From Minwuia sp. (GTDB taxonomy: Bacteria > Pseudomonadota > Alphaproteobacteria > Minwuiales > Minwuiaceae), in contig JARGPL010000001.1 of NCBI GenBank assembly GCA_029210175.1, positions 1-64,000 of the forward strand: a stretch of 64,000 nucleotides of DNA, written 5' to 3'. How positions within the stretch are numbered: the first letter of the stretch is position 1; the number at the start of each line of letters is the position of its first letter. A program made the translations under genes and the position numbers. Shown here piece after piece: positions 24,211-34,617 of this stretch. The notes beneath the pieces were generated by a model, which saw only the letters and a program-made list of their open reading frames with translations, made no database searches and had not been told where the DNA came from.

Positions 24211-24639
24211 ATGTCCAAGATCGCCGTGGCCTCCGACCATGCCGGGTTCGAGCTCAAGGAGGCCCTGAAGGCCGACCTGATCGACCAGGGACATGACGTG
24301 CTGGACCTGGGCACCAACGGTCTGGAATCGGTGGACTATCCGGATTTCGGGCGCAAGGCGGCAGAGGCCGTTGCCGCGGGACAGGCCGCGTCGGGTGTCA
24401 TCGTCTGCGGCACCGGGATCGGCATCTCCATCGCCGCCAACCGGGTGCCGGGCGCGCGCACCGCGCTCTGCCATGACAGCACCACCGCGCGCCTGTCGCG
24501 CGAACACAATGACGCCAACATCCTGGCCCTGGGGGCCCGGGTGATCGGTACGGAGACCGCGCGGGATTGCGTGCGGGCATTTCTGGACACGCCGTTTGCC
24601 GGGGGCCGGCATCAGCGGCGCGTGGACAAGCTGGGCTGA
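24211..24639 (+). CDS. rpiB: Ribose-5-phosphate isomerase B
   Basis: A 142-residue protein beginning [19 protein letters not shown], the RpiB hallmark, with [16 protein letters not shown] as the active-site loop including the catalytic Cys, and [18 protein letters not shown]. It interconverts ribose 5-phosphate and ribulose 5-phosphate. It precedes glyA by 35 bases, a common alphaproteobacterial order (rpiB-glyA-nrdR). Confidence 0.96.
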   Translation: MSKIAVASDHAGFELKEALKADLIDQGHDVLDLGTNGLESVDYPDFGRKAAEAVAAGQAASGVIVCGTGIGISIAANRVPGARTALCHDSTTARLSREHNDANILALGARVIGTETARDCVRAFLDTPFAGGRHQRRVDKLG

Positions 24640-24674
24640 GGCCCGTCATCGACAGCTTCAAGGGAGCAGGACAC

Positions 24675-25982
<1,308 letters not shown>

Positions 25983-26008
25983 GGGAATCGCGGAACCGCG
26001 AAGTCCGA

Positions 26009-26080
26009 GCCCGCCCTCTCCCCCTCCCGACCACCCCCTTGAGTATCCTGATGGGTGGTCGGGAGGGGGAGAGGGCGGGC
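26009..26080. repeat. Perfect 28-bp inverted repeat
   Basis: The arms at 26009-26036 and 26053-26080 are exact reverse complements over all 28 bases, around a 16-base loop. The stem is almost purely purine on one strand. It lies between glyA and nrdR. No U-run follows. The CCCTCTCCCC core is shared with 22727-22781. Confidence 0.93.
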
Positions 26081-26118
26081 CTGGGTCAAGATAAGTAGAA
26101 CCGGAAGGAACCACCGTC

Positions 26119-26583
26119 ATGCGCTGTCCCTACTGCCAGAATGCCGATACGCAGGTGAAGGACTCGCGCCCGACGGAGGACAATACGGCGATTCGCAGAC
26201 GGCGTTCCTGTTCAGGCTGTGGCGGACGTTTCACCACGTTCGAGCGCATTCAGCTGCGTGATCTGACGGTGGTGAAGAAGAACGGCCAGCGCACGCCGTT
26301 CGACCGCGACAAGCTCGCCCGCTCCATCGACATCGCCATCCGCAAGCGCCCCGTCGATCCGGAACGGGTGGAGCGGATGATCAACGCGATTGTCCGCCAG
26401 CTGGAAAGCTCCGGCGAATCCGAGATCGATTCCGTGCGCATCGGCGAACTTGTCATGCAGGCGCTGGCCAGCATCGACCAGGTGGCTTACGTCCGCTTCG
26501 CCTCCGTTTACCGCAACTTCCGCGAAGCCGCCGATTTCGAGGACTTCATCGGTCGCGAGATCGCCGGGCGGGAAGACGAGTAA
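26119..26583 (+). CDS. nrdR: Transcriptional repressor NrdR
   Basis: A 154-residue protein with an N-terminal zinc ribbon (Cys3, Cys6, Cys31, Cys34) and an ATP-cone domain beginning [16 protein letters not shown]. NrdR senses nucleotides and represses ribonucleotide reductase genes. Length and sequence are standard. No nrd gene is in this window. Confidence 0.97.
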   Translation: MRCPYCQNADTQVKDSRPTEDNTAIRRRRSCSGCGGRFTTFERIQLRDLTVVKKNGQRTPFDRDKLARSIDIAIRKRPVDPERVERMINAIVRQLESSGESEIDSVRIGELVMQALASIDQVAYVRFASVYRNFREAADFEDFIGREIAGREDE

Positions 26584-26610
26584 TTTCCGTCGATTGCCTG
26601 CCTGGCCGCT

Positions 26611-27311
26611 TCAGGCCAGATCGAACAGCATCAGTTCGCAGTCGGTTTCCGCGGTGATGGTGCAGGCGTCGAGTTGATCGAACTGCAGGCCGTCGCCTGC
26701 GGACAATTGTTCATCCTCCACGTCGATGCGTCCGTCGATCACCTGCAGGAAGCCAGCCCGGCCGGGGGGGTGAAGGTGTGGCGTACCTCGGCGCCTGCCG
26801 AGGGGCGGGCCAGAAGGACGCGCGTGTCGGAAAACAGGCTGACCACCGGCTGCTCCGCGGCAGGTCCGGCAATCAGCGTCCAGCCCTGACCAAGGACCCT
26901 CTGGTCGATTGCCTTCTGTTCATAGGATGGCGGTCCGCCGCGCTGGTCGGGAATGATCCAGATCTGCAGGAAATGCACTCCATCGGTGGTTGAGGCGTTC
27001 ATCTCCGAATGACGGATCCCGCTTCCCGCCGACATGCGCTGAATCTCGCCCGGTCTGATGATGGAACCATTGCCCAGCGAATCCTCATGCGCCAGGCACC
27101 CGGTGATGACGTACGTCAGGATGTCCATGTCCGCATGCTGGTGCGCACCGAACCCCGCGCCGCCGATCACCCGGTCCTGGTTGATGACGCGGAGCGCGCG
27201 GTGCCCCATGCGGGCGGGATCACGGAATCCGGCGAAGGAAAACGTGTGATGGCTGTCGAGCCACCCGGTCCGGGTGTGGCCCCTGAGGGCCCGTTCATGA
27301 ATCAGCGCCAA
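26611..27311 (-). pseudogene. Pirin family (YhhW-like) gene with a homopolymer frameshift
   Basis: The N-terminal 180 residues match the E. coli YhhW type of pirin (quercetin 2,3-dioxygenase-like): metal ligands HQH, then TYVITGCLAHEDSLGNG and GSGIRHSE. At a run of seven Gs (26764-26770, plus strand) the frame is lost and ends 13 codons early as PAGLASCR. In the next frame the normal C-terminus continues (GRAGFLQVIDGRIDVEDEQL ... ELMLFDLA) to a stop at 26611, giving about 233 residues, the usual length. The break is a one- or two-base indel: a sequencing error, a recent mutation or phase variation. Confidence 0.85.
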
Positions 27312-27433
27312 GGTTTCCGCCCAGATCTGTCCATCAAATGATGCAATCGCTACATGGGGCAGCCGAGCCGAAACGAAAGAGGCCAGCGCATTGCTGCCCT
27401 GGCCTCACATCTTCTTCGTCTGTCGCCGGAGCG

Positions 27434-27979
27434 TCAGGCGGCGAGAACCCGGTTCAGTTTCTCTTCGGCATTCTCGTGGTCGATCTTCTCGACCGCGGCC
27501 AGTTCACGGGTCAGCCGTTCCTTGGCGGCTTCATAGATCTGGCGTTCCGAATAGGACTGGTCCGGCTGGTCTTCGTTGCGGTGCAGGTCGCGCACGACCT
27601 CCGCGATGGAGACTGGATCGCCGGAGTTGATCTTGGCCTCGTATTCCTGCGCGCGGCGCGACCACATGGTGCGCTTGACGCGGGCCCGACCCTTCAGCGT
27701 GTCCATCGCCTGCTTCATCAGCTTGGTGGAGGCGAGGGCGCGCATGCCGGTTGCGGTGGCCTTGGTCACGGGCACACGCAGCGTCATCTTCTCATGCGGG
27801 AAGTCGATGACGAACAGTTGCAGCGTGAAGCCCGAAATCTCCTGATCTTCAACGGCGGTGATCATGCCAACGCCGTGCGAGGGATAAACGACATAGTCAT
27901 TGGCCTGGAACTCCAGCTTCGCCTTCTTCTTGCGCGGCGCAGTCTTGGCCTTGGTCTCGGGAGTACTCACTTCAGTCAT
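27434..27979 (-). CDS. carD: CarD family transcriptional regulator
   Basis: A 181-residue protein with the CarD/TRCF RNA-polymerase interaction domain (FQANDYVVYPSHGVGMITAV), after a basic Ala/Lys N-terminal tail, and a helical C-terminal domain with KRTMWSRRAQEYEAKI that contacts promoter DNA. CarD stabilises open complexes at many promoters. A sigma-70-like promoter lies about 270 bases upstream, so the mRNA has a long leader. Confidence 0.93.
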   Translation of the reverse strand: MTEVSTPETKAKTAPRKKKAKLEFQANDYVVYPSHGVGMITAVEDQEISGFTLQLFVIDFPHEKMTLRVPVTKATATGMRALASTKLMKQAMDTLKGRARVKRTMWSRRAQEYEAKINSGDPVSIAEVVRDLHRNEDQPDQSYSERQIYEAAKERLTRELAAVEKIDHENAEEKLNRVLAA

Positions 27980-28407
27980 ATCAATCCTTCATTTCCTGCC
28001 GGCGGGGCATGCCGATGCCCGGAAGCCGGTCCTGCCTGACCTGTGGAGACGGCAAAATGACGCCTGAACCGCTGAACCATGCGGTTCCTCTGCACCAGGT
28101 GGGACATGCAATATCTGACAGCCAGCACCATGCGCGCCTGAACCCGGGGGGCATCCTGTGAAACAAGACCCCACATGAAAAACGGGTCGCCTGAAGCCAC
28201 CCGCTGGATCCGGTCACACAGACACGCACATGCACCTGCCAAACCTGAGGCATTATATAACATAAAAATGACAGTGTTTACAGCCCTGACTCGCGGCTGT
28301 GCCGGGCAAGGGACGCGCAAACGACCCTTCAGGACTGCATCGCCGGTTCCGGCCTGTCAGCAGACCCCTGTCCCGGGCCTTGTGCGATCAGTCGCGATCA
28401 GTCGCGA
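27980..28407 (-). other. Long carD leader and intergenic region
   Basis: About 430 bases without a convincing gene. It contains the carD promoter, several hairpin-forming segments (for example GAACCGC/GCGGTTC near 28065-28087 and CGGGT/ACCCG near 28185-28203), and at 28384-28410 three tandem copies of the 10-mer GCGATCAGTC, the last reaching the fdxA stop codon. Short open frames here lack ribosome-binding sites and family resemblance. Confidence 0.6.
28252..28280 (-). promoter_or_regulatory. Probable carD promoter
   Basis: On the minus strand TAAACA (28280-28275) and a perfect TATAAT (28257-28252) are separated by 17 bases in an AT-rich patch. Transcription would start near 28245, leaving about 265 bases of leader before carD. 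Confidence 0.65.
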
Positions 28408-28411
28408 TCAG
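28384..28411. repeat. Short tandem repeat, three units of GCGATCAGTC
   Basis: Three adjacent copies of a 10-base unit; the last includes TCA, the stop codon of fdxA on the minus strand. It could vary in copy number by slippage, with no effect on the FdxA protein. Confidence 0.85.
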
Positions 28412-28746
28412 TCGCCCTTGCCGGGGTTCTCGCTGAAGTGCTTCTCGAACTTGGCAGGCGTCTCGCGCCAGTCGTCCGCGTCCGCCGGACTATCGCCCTT
28501 GCGGGTGATGTTGGGCCACTTCTCCGAATATTCGCGGTTCAGTTCCAGCCACTTGTCAGCTTCCGGGTCGGTATCCGGCAGGATCGCCTCGATCGGGCAT
28601 TCCGGTTCACAGACACCGCAGTCGATGCATTCGTCGGGGTGGATGACGAGCATGTTCTCGCCTTCGTAGAAGCAGTCCACAGGGCAGACTTCAACACAAT
28701 CCTGGAACTTGCACTTGATGCAGTTCTCCGCGACGACATAAGGCAT
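28408..28746 (-). CDS. fdxA: 7Fe ferredoxin FdxA
   Basis: A 112-residue ferredoxin with [18 protein letters not shown] for the [3Fe-4S]/[4Fe-4S] pair and [12 protein letters not shown] for the second cluster, followed by the family's C-terminal extension. It carries electrons in the cytoplasm at low potential. In many alphaproteobacteria fdxA sits upstream of carD, as here. Confidence 0.96.
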   Translation of the reverse strand: MPYVVAENCIKCKFQDCVEVCPVDCFYEGENMLVIHPDECIDCGVCEPECPIEAILPDTDPEADKWLELNREYSEKWPNITRKGDSPADADDWRETPAKFEKHFSENPGKGD

Positions 28747-28814
28747 CGGCCTTCACTCCCCTTGCTGTGCCATGACCACCGACCTGTTCCGAGGCCCGGC
28801 GTCAGCTATCCAAA

Positions 28815-29306
28815 TCAGTCTGCACCGCTGCTGACGGAAACACCCCTGTCCTTCCGCCGTTCGACGACGCGTTGCCGCGCCTCACCATTGTCCCTGTCGG
28901 AAACATAGATGAGGCCCCCGATGCGACGCAACAGGTTGGCTTCATAGGCGTGCAGTTCGCCGTCCGCAAGCACCACTTCCCAAAGCATCTCGATCACTTC
29001 CACCCGCCGTTCGGACGGGAAGCCTTCCTTGATGGCCCGGGTGAAGGTGCTGATCTCCACGGCATGCTGCTGGCGTGTATCGGCGAGGTCGATCAGTGTG
29101 GTGGTTTCATCGGTGGACAGCTGGAACTTGTCGGCCAGGACACGGCGGACCGTCTTTTCCTCGTCCGCGTCGAAATTGCCATCCAGGCGCGCCGCCTCGA
29201 TCAGCAGGATGGCCGCGGCCAGGTGCAGGTCGTCAGGCTCGCTTGACTTGGGTGCTTCCGTAGACCCGCCGCGAAGACGTTCCAGCCAGCTTGTCACACG
29301 GTTCAT
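28815..29306 (-). CDS. TerB-like protein
   Basis: A 163-residue acidic helical protein. HLAAAILLIEAARLDGNFDADE and LWEVVLADGELHAYEANLL are the paired acidic repeats of the TerB (tellurite resistance/Co-chaperone DjlA) fold, which may bind divalent metal. No other ter genes are near. It sits just upstream of fdxA on the same strand. Specific function is not known. Confidence 0.85.
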   Translation of the reverse strand: MNRVTSWLERLRGGSTEAPKSSEPDDLHLAAAILLIEAARLDGNFDADEEKTVRRVLADKFQLSTDETTTLIDLADTRQQHAVEISTFTRAIKEGFPSERRVEVIEMLWEVVLADGELHAYEANLLRRIGGLIYVSDRDNGEARQRVVERRKDRGVSVSSGAD

Positions 29307-29402
29307 CGCAGGATCCTCATGCGGGGTGTTGGCACGCCGGGGGCAAGGTGGTTAACGGTCCGCCTGCCCCGGGTTCTTGATGCAAGGTGTCAGGTGGCGC
29401 GA

Positions 29403-29918
29403 TCAGAACAGCCCGAGCGTTTCGATCTTTGACAGTTCGCGCGGGTCCAGGGCGCGTTGCCCCTCATCGCGCTTGTTGAACAGCACCAGATCGGTCAGCA
29501 GGACATTGAGCTTCTTCAGGCTCTGTTCCTGCGCCGCGGCCAGGTCACGAATGCCCTCCGGCGGCGACATGGCCCCGGCTGACCGCAGCAGCGCCAGCTC
29601 TCCACTTGTTGCGCCTTCAGGTCCGGACCCGGTCACCGTGGTGACGATCCGCCCGTCCTGTCCGATGGCAACCGAGGTCACACGCTTGCCGGTGCGGGGT
29701 GCCGCAGTCTGCTGCACGCCCCCAGGCCCGGGCGGGCGCAGATTGAAATCGGGCGGCACGACCAGCGGTGAAAAGACGGTGACACGTGATTCGTCGGGCG
29801 AGGACTTGTTCAGCCCCAGCGCCTGCTGTGCCGCTTCACATCCGCCCAGAACAAGCACGAGCGCCAGCACGGGCAGGACCCGGAGCATCTGTCGGCCACT
29901 GTTTTGGCGTTTACGCAT
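29403..29918 (-). CDS. DUF3035 lipoprotein
   Basis: A 171-residue protein with a lipoprotein signal (LPVLALVLVLGGC) and a conserved block VVPPDFNLRPP, characteristic of the DUF3035 family found next to lspA in alphaproteobacteria. The lipid-modified Cys is about residue 27. It begins seven bases after the lspA stop, so it is probably cotranscribed with the signal peptidase that would process it. Function unknown; an envelope role is likely. Confidence 0.88.
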   Translation of the reverse strand: MRKRQNSGRQMLRVLPVLALVLVLGGCEAAQQALGLNKSSPDESRVTVFSPLVVPPDFNLRPPGPGGVQQTAAPRTGKRVTSVAIGQDGRIVTTVTGSGPEGATSGELALLRSAGAMSPPEGIRDLAAAQEQSLKKLNVLLTDLVLFNKRDEGQRALDPRELSKIETLGLF

Positions 29919-29925
29919 ATCTGAA

Positions 29926-30417
29926 CTAGCTTCCATGGTTCGCGGTTTTACCCTTATCGCTGCGCCCGAACAAGGAATCCAGCAACAGAATAACCACACC
30001 GCAGGAGATGGCCATGTCCGCCACGTTGAATGCAGGCCAGTGCCAGCCTGCGACATGGAAATCGAAGAAGTCGGCAACCCGGCCATAAATCAGCCGATCC
30101 AGCGCGTTGCCCAGGGCACCGCCGATGACGGCGGCAAGGGCCAGACGCTGCATACGGTTCTCGGCCCGCAGCAGCCAGATCAGCAGCATGATGGAGACGG
30201 CAACGTTGACGGCGGCCAGGATCCAGCGGGTTTCCGCCGGTCCGCCGCCGAACAGGCCAAAGCTGACGCCGGGGTTCCAGACCATGACCAGATTGAAGAA
30301 CGGCAGCAGTTCCCAAGCGGCGAAGCCGCGCGCTTCCATGACGCCGATCAGCCAGACCTTGGTGGCCTGATCCAGGATGATCAGGAAGACGCAGAATGTC
30401 AGGGCACGCACGATCAT
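29926..30417 (-). CDS. lspA: Lipoprotein signal peptidase
   Basis: A 163-residue, four-helix inner-membrane aspartyl protease that cleaves prolipoprotein signals. The family motifs NPGVSFGLF, GGALGNALDRLIYGRVADFFDFH and FNVADMAI contain the two catalytic Asp residues (in NALDR and FNVAD). Downstream is the DUF3035 lipoprotein gene. Confidence 0.96.
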   Translation of the reverse strand: MIVRALTFCVFLIILDQATKVWLIGVMEARGFAAWELLPFFNLVMVWNPGVSFGLFGGGPAETRWILAAVNVAVSIMLLIWLLRAENRMQRLALAAVIGGALGNALDRLIYGRVADFFDFHVAGWHWPAFNVADMAISCGVVILLLDSLFGRSDKGKTANHGS

Positions 30418-30551
30418 CTGGGGTCCGGACTGGCAATGGAAGAGCTGAGCGAGACTTGGCTCTCGGGGGGCTGTTGGTCAAGTCCCTTCTCCCGGCTCTC
30501 CGCCCGGTGCACTATGGTGTCCGGACAGCCGCGACCTGGGGAGGATCGGAT

Positions 30552-31781
30552 TTGGCCTACACACATGTGCTCGACGGCATTCGGGTGCTGGATTTCACCC
30601 AGTTCATCGCCGGACCGGCCTGTACCCGCCTGATGGCGGAAATGGGGGCGGACATCATCAAGCTGGAGCATGCGCCCGGGGGGGATCTCTGCCGGGGGCT
30701 GCCGGTCGTCAAGGACGGCCGATCCGGGTATTTCGTGCAGCACAATCAGGGCAAGCGATCCGTCTGCCTGGACATGCGCAGCGCAGCGGGCAAGGCGGTG
30801 ATCCGGGACCTCATCGCCTGGGCCGACCTGGTCGTGGAGAATTTCTCCCCGGGGGTGATCGATCGCCTGGGTTTCGGCTGGGATGCGGTACATGCCATCA
30901 ATCCGTCCGCCATCATGTGCTCGATATCCGCCTTCGGGCAGAGCGGGCCGCTGCACCATCTGGTGGGCTTCGACTATATCGCGCAGGCCTATGCCGGTGT
31001 GACGTCGATGGTGGGCGATCCGGATGGTCCTCCGCCTGTGGTCGGGCTTGCGATCGGTGATGTGGGGACAGCCATCACGGCGCTGGCGGCGATCAACGGG
31101 GCGCTGTTCCATCGCGAACGCACCCGGGTCGACGGCCAGGCCGTGGGGCAGTTTCTCGACATCTCGCTGGTCGATTTCTATTTCCATTGCCACGAGATCA
31201 ACGTGCAGGCGCACACGCTCAGCAAGGGCGAGATCCAGCCCAACCGCACGGGCCGGTATCACCCCCTTGTCGCACCCATCGGCGTGTTCAAGGCCCGGGA
31301 CGGATACCTGATGCTGGTGGCCCTGGGGGAGCAGTGGAACAGGGTCTGTGCCGCGATGAAGCGGCCTGATCTGGTCCATGATCCGCGTTTCGTGGACAAT
31401 GAAGCACGGATGAAGCATCAGGTCGAACTGACGGCGGTCATAGAGGACTGGCTCGCCAGCCTGCCCTCGGACGCGGCGGGGCTGGCAGCGCTGGAGGCAG
31501 CGCGAGTGCCCAGCGCGCCGGTCCTGAGCGTGGCTGACGCTGTCAAGCATCCGCATCTGGTGCAGCGTGGCACGGTGCGCCAGATCAACGACCGGGGCCT
31601 GGGGGAATTTTCCATCCCCGGCAGCCCGTTCAATTTCTCCGCCTTTCCCGATGTCCTGCCCCTGACAGCGCCGTGGCTGGGGGAGCACAATCAGTCCGTG
31701 CTGGCCGACGTCATCGGCATGTCGGGGAGAGAAATCGACAAGCTGACGGCTGACGGAATCCTGCACGCGGAACGGCGATGA
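30552..31781 (+). CDS. Family III CoA-transferase (CaiB/BaiF)
   Basis: A 409-residue enzyme with the family N-terminus LDGIRVLDFTQFIAGPACTRLMAEMGADIIKLE, shown here in part, and the catalytic Asp in a LDISLVDF-type segment. It moves CoA between carboxylic acids, for example formyl, succinyl or carnitine CoA. The TTG at 30552 is preferred because GGGGAGG (30539-30545) lies upstream and it fits the family start. It is divergent from lspA. The substrate is not evident; the oxalyl-CoA-synthetase-like gene at 18055 is far away. Confidence 0.88.
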   Translation: MAYTHVLDGIRVLDFTQFIAGPACTRLMAEMGADIIKLEHAPGGDLCRGLPVVKDGRSGYFVQHNQGKRSVCLDMRSAAGKAVIRDLIAWADLVVENFSPGVIDRLGFGWDAVHAINPSAIMCSISAFGQSGPLHHLVGFDYIAQAYAGVTSMVGDPDGPPPVVGLAIGDVGTAITALAAINGALFHRERTRVDGQAVGQFLDISLVDFYFHCHEINVQAHTLSKGEIQPNRTGRYHPLVAPIGVFKARDGYLMLVALGEQWNRVCAAMKRPDLVHDPRFVDNEARMKHQVELTAVIEDWLASLPSDAAGLAALEAARVPSAPVLSVADAVKHPHLVQRGTVRQINDRGLGEFSIPGSPFNFSAFPDVLPLTAPWLGEHNQSVLADVIGMSGREIDKLTADGILHAERR

Positions 31782-31823
31782 CATCAGGCACCGGGGCAGC
31801 ATCAGCCGCCCCGGTGCCTGATG
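31782..31823. terminator. Bidirectional hairpin, 16-bp perfect stem
   Basis: CATCAGGCACCGGGGC (31782-31797) pairs exactly with GCCCCGGTGCCTGATG (31808-31823) around a 10-base loop. It fills the gap between two convergent genes and is probably a shared terminator, though no T-run is present. Confidence 0.75.
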
Positions 31824-31825
31824 CA

Positions 31826-32806
31826 TCAACGCACGTTGACGATGACCTTGCCGGTGGCCTTGCGGGCGGCCAGCGCCTTCATGGCCTCAGGTGAGTCTTC
31901 CAGCGAGAAACGCAGGGACACATGCGGCTTCAGCTTGCCCTCGGCACACCAGCCCAGCAGCGTGTTGAACTGGTTACGGCATTCGTCGGGGAATCTCTGC
32001 GTCCAGGCGCCCCAGAAGACACCGACGATCTGGCACTGCTTCAGCAGCACCAGATTTGCCTTGGCCTCCGGGATGCGGCCCGATGCGAAACCGACGACCA
32101 GCAGACGGCCGCCCCAGTTGATGCAGCGCAGGGACTCATCGAACGCGTCGCCCCCGACAGGGTCATAGATCACGTCCGCGCCGGTGCCACCGGTCAGTTC
32201 CTTGACCTTCTCGCGGATCGAATGTTCCGAGTAGTTGAAGACATGATCGGCACCGTACTGGCGCACGATGTCCATCTTGGCGTCGGATCCGACCGTGCCG
32301 ATGACCGTCGCGCCCATGCGCTTGCCCAGCTCGACGGCGTTCAGGCCGACGCCGCCGGATGCGCCATGCACCAGCAGCACTTCACCGGCCTTCAGCTCGC
32401 CCCGGTCCTTCAGCGCGTGATAGGTCGTGCCATAGGTCACCGGAAACCCGGCGGCCTGTTCGAAGGTCACGCCATCCGGCAGCAGGAAGGTCTTGGATGC
32501 TTCTGCCACGGCCTGTTCGGCATAGCCGCCACCGTTGCTGGTCATGGCCATCACCCGGTCGCCCGACTTGAAGCCGGTCACGCCCTCACCCACGGCGGAG
32601 ATGATGCCAGCCACTTCCATGCCGGGTGAGAAGGGGAAAGGCGGCTTGAACTGGTACTTGCCGGCAATCAGCAGCAGGTCGGGAAAGTTGACGCCCGCGC
32701 AGTGCACATCCACACGCACTTCGCCTGCGCCCGGTTCCGGCGACGCCACTTCCTCGAGCTTCAGATCGTCCGGCCCGCACCATTCACGGCACAACATCGC
32801 TTTCAT
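31826..32806 (-). CDS. NADPH:quinone oxidoreductase / zinc-free MDR
   Basis: A 326-residue medium-chain dehydrogenase/reductase with GVNFPDLLLIAGKYQ, PFSPGMEVAG, and the nucleotide loop HGASGGVGLNAVELGKRMGA. It lacks the zinc-binding cysteines, as expected for quinone oxidoreductase or enoyl reductase branches. The start at 32806 follows AGGGGAGGA. The reaction is NAD(P)H-dependent reduction of a quinone or enone in the cytosol. It is divergent from the amino-acid ABC genes. Confidence 0.88.
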   Translation of the reverse strand: MKAMLCREWCGPDDLKLEEVASPEPGAGEVRVDVHCAGVNFPDLLLIAGKYQFKPPFPFSPGMEVAGIISAVGEGVTGFKSGDRVMAMTSNGGGYAEQAVAEASKTFLLPDGVTFEQAAGFPVTYGTTYHALKDRGELKAGEVLLVHGASGGVGLNAVELGKRMGATVIGTVGSDAKMDIVRQYGADHVFNYSEHSIREKVKELTGGTGADVIYDPVGGDAFDESLRCINWGGRLLVVGFASGRIPEAKANLVLLKQCQIVGVFWGAWTQRFPDECRNQFNTLLGWCAEGKLKPHVSLRFSLEDSPEAMKALAARKATGKVIVNVR

Positions 32807-33012
32807 CGGATTCCTCCCCTTATGCACTGTCTGTATCCCGTTGACGTAACCCGACCGACCGGTATCGACAACCGCTGGCGCGATTTCCGTCGCGTAAAAC
32901 ATGGTTGTTTCGCTGAATTTTTCCCCATTGCGCCGATTCCGATTGAACCGGAGCGCAATTCGCATTGGGATGCAGCCGACAACGAACCCGATATAACAGG
33001 GAGATAACGAAA

Positions 33013-33795
33013 ATGCGGTTCCTGAAACACCTGACCCTCACGGCGGCGGCGCTGGCCACTGCGGCTTCGCTTTCGAGCGCCCAGGCCGACGGCATGAAGC
33101 TGAAGATCGGAACGGAGGGCGCGTATCCTCCGTTCAACAACATGACGGCTGACGGAAAGCTGGAAGGCTTCGACATCGACATCGCGAATGCGCTGTGTGC
33201 CGAGATGAAAGCCGAATGCACCTTCGTGACGCAGGACTGGGACGGCATCATCCCCGCGCTGCAGGCCGGCAAGTACGACGCGATCATCGCGTCCATGTCG
33301 ATCACGGATGAGCGCAAGAAGAAGGTCGATTTCACGAACAAGTACTACAACACGCCGCCTGCCGTGGCCGTGCCGAAGGATTCCAGGCTGACCGGTGTCA
33401 GCCCGGCCGATCTGGCCGGTGCCGCCATCGGTGCGCAGGGTTCCACCACCCATGCGAACTTCGCCGAGGCCAGGTACACCGACAGCACCGTGCGCGGCTA
33501 TCCGACCGCCGACGAATACAAGCTGGATATTGCCAGCGGCCGCCTGGACGCGGTCATGGATGACGTGACCGTGCTGCAGGAATGGCTGGCGTCTGAAGAT
33601 GGCGCCTGCTGCAAGCTGCTCGGCACCGTCATTCCGGACCCGGCGATCCACGGTGAGGGTGCCGGCATCGCCATCCGCAAGGGCGAGACCGAACTGGCCG
33701 CCAAATTCAATGCCGCGATCAAGGCAATCCGGGCCAACGGTGTCTACAAGTCGATCAACGACAAGTACTTCACCTTTGACGCCTACGGCGGTTGA
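33013..33795 (+). CDS. Amino-acid ABC transporter substrate-binding protein (HisJ/ArgT-like)
   Basis: A 260-residue exported protein; the signal ends at SSAQA-DG. The family 3 solute-binding signature GFDIDIANALC follows KIGTEGAYPPFNN, close to the lysine/arginine/ornithine- and histidine-binding proteins. A Cys-Cys pair occurs late (GACCKLL). The start at 33013 follows GGGAGA. Two permease genes follow; the gap holds two hairpins, common after binding-protein genes where the binding protein is made in excess. Confidence 0.92.
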   Translation: MRFLKHLTLTAAALATAASLSSAQADGMKLKIGTEGAYPPFNNMTADGKLEGFDIDIANALCAEMKAECTFVTQDWDGIIPALQAGKYDAIIASMSITDERKKKVDFTNKYYNTPPAVAVPKDSRLTGVSPADLAGAAIGAQGSTTHANFAEARYTDSTVRGYPTADEYKLDIASGRLDAVMDDVTVLQEWLASEDGACCKLLGTVIPDPAIHGEGAGIAIRKGETELAAKFNAAIKAIRANGVYKSINDKYFTFDAYGG

Positions 33796-33832
33796 TCGCC
33801 TGACCTGACGGGTGTCGATCACCCGACATGTC

Positions 33833-33859
33833 GTCCCTCCCCCGCGTGGGGGAGGGGAC
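33833..33859. repeat. GC-rich hairpin between binding protein and permease genes
   Basis: GTCCCTCCCCC and GGGGGAGGGGAC form a near-perfect stem (one bulged G) around GCGT. A smaller CGGGTG/CACCCG hairpin precedes it (33809-33825). They may protect the 3' end of the binding-protein mRNA and lower permease expression; the CCTCCCC core echoes the palindromes at 22727 and 26009. Confidence 0.6.
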
Positions 33860-33903
33860 GCGCGGGCCGCGCCGTCCGATAGTGACCGGGTGGTATCGCG
33901 CTG

Positions 33904-34617
33904 ATGGATGAAATCTCCACACTGCTGGCGCTGGGCGATACCGGCTGGGGTGACGAAATCGCCGCTGGCGTGGGTGTTACCCTGTCGCTGGCGCTTGCCA
34001 CCCTGCCGCTTGGCCTGCTGATCGGGTTCTTCATCGCCCTGGCCAAGCAGTCAGAGGAGCCAACGCTGCGCCTTGCAGGCAATATCTACACCACCGTGTT
34101 TCGCGGCCTGCCCGAGCTGCTGACCCTTTTCCTGGTCTATTTCGGCGCCCAGATCGGCATCCGTGAACTGATGCTGGCGATGGGCAGCGAGACCAGTATC
34201 GAGATCAACAGCTTCTTTGCCGGCATGGTGGCGCTGGGACTGGTGTTTTCCTCCTTCTCCAGCGAGGTCTTCCTGTCCGCGTTCCGCGCCATTCCGCGCG
34301 GCCAGTATGAAGGCGGGCAAGCCATCGGCCTGACACGGTTCCAGACCATGCGGCTGATCATCCTGCCGCAGCTGATCCGCATCGCGCTGCCGGGCCTGAG
34401 CAATCTCTGGATGATCCTGTTGAAGGATACGGCGCTGGTGAGCGTCATCGGCCTGTCCGACATCATTCGCCAGACCGGCATCGCCGCGCGGGTGACCAAG
34501 GAAGCGTTCCTGTTCTTCGGTGTTGCCTGCCTGCTGTATCTCGTGCTGGCCATCCTGTCGTCGGTCGCGATCGGCGCAATCAACCGCTGGGCCGCCAAGG
34601 GGGACACCGCACGATGA
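33904..34617 (+). CDS. Amino-acid ABC transporter permease (HisQ-like)
   Basis: A 237-residue inner-membrane protein with about five helices and the EAA loop AFRAIPRGQYEGGQAIGLTRFQTMRLIILPQ region that docks the ATPase. It forms the channel with the next gene product. The stop overlaps the next start (ATGA). Confidence 0.92.
   Translation: MDEISTLLALGDTGWGDEIAAGVGVTLSLALATLPLGLLIGFFIALAKQSEEPTLRLAGNIYTTVFRGLPELLTLFLVYFGAQIGIRELMLAMGSETSIEINSFFAGMVALGLVFSSFSSEVFLSAFRAIPRGQYEGGQAIGLTRFQTMRLIILPQLIRIALPGLSNLWMILLKDTALVSVIGLSDIIRQTGIAARVTKEAFLFFGVACLLYLVLAILSSVAIGAINRWAAKGDTAR

Noticed and set aside
27980-28320. Small minus-strand genes in the carD leader
   Set aside because: They lack a good ribosome-binding site and any family match, and lie within a predicted leader.
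28384-28411. CRISPR-like repeats
   Set aside because: The three 10-base units are adjacent with no spacers; this is a simple tandem repeat.
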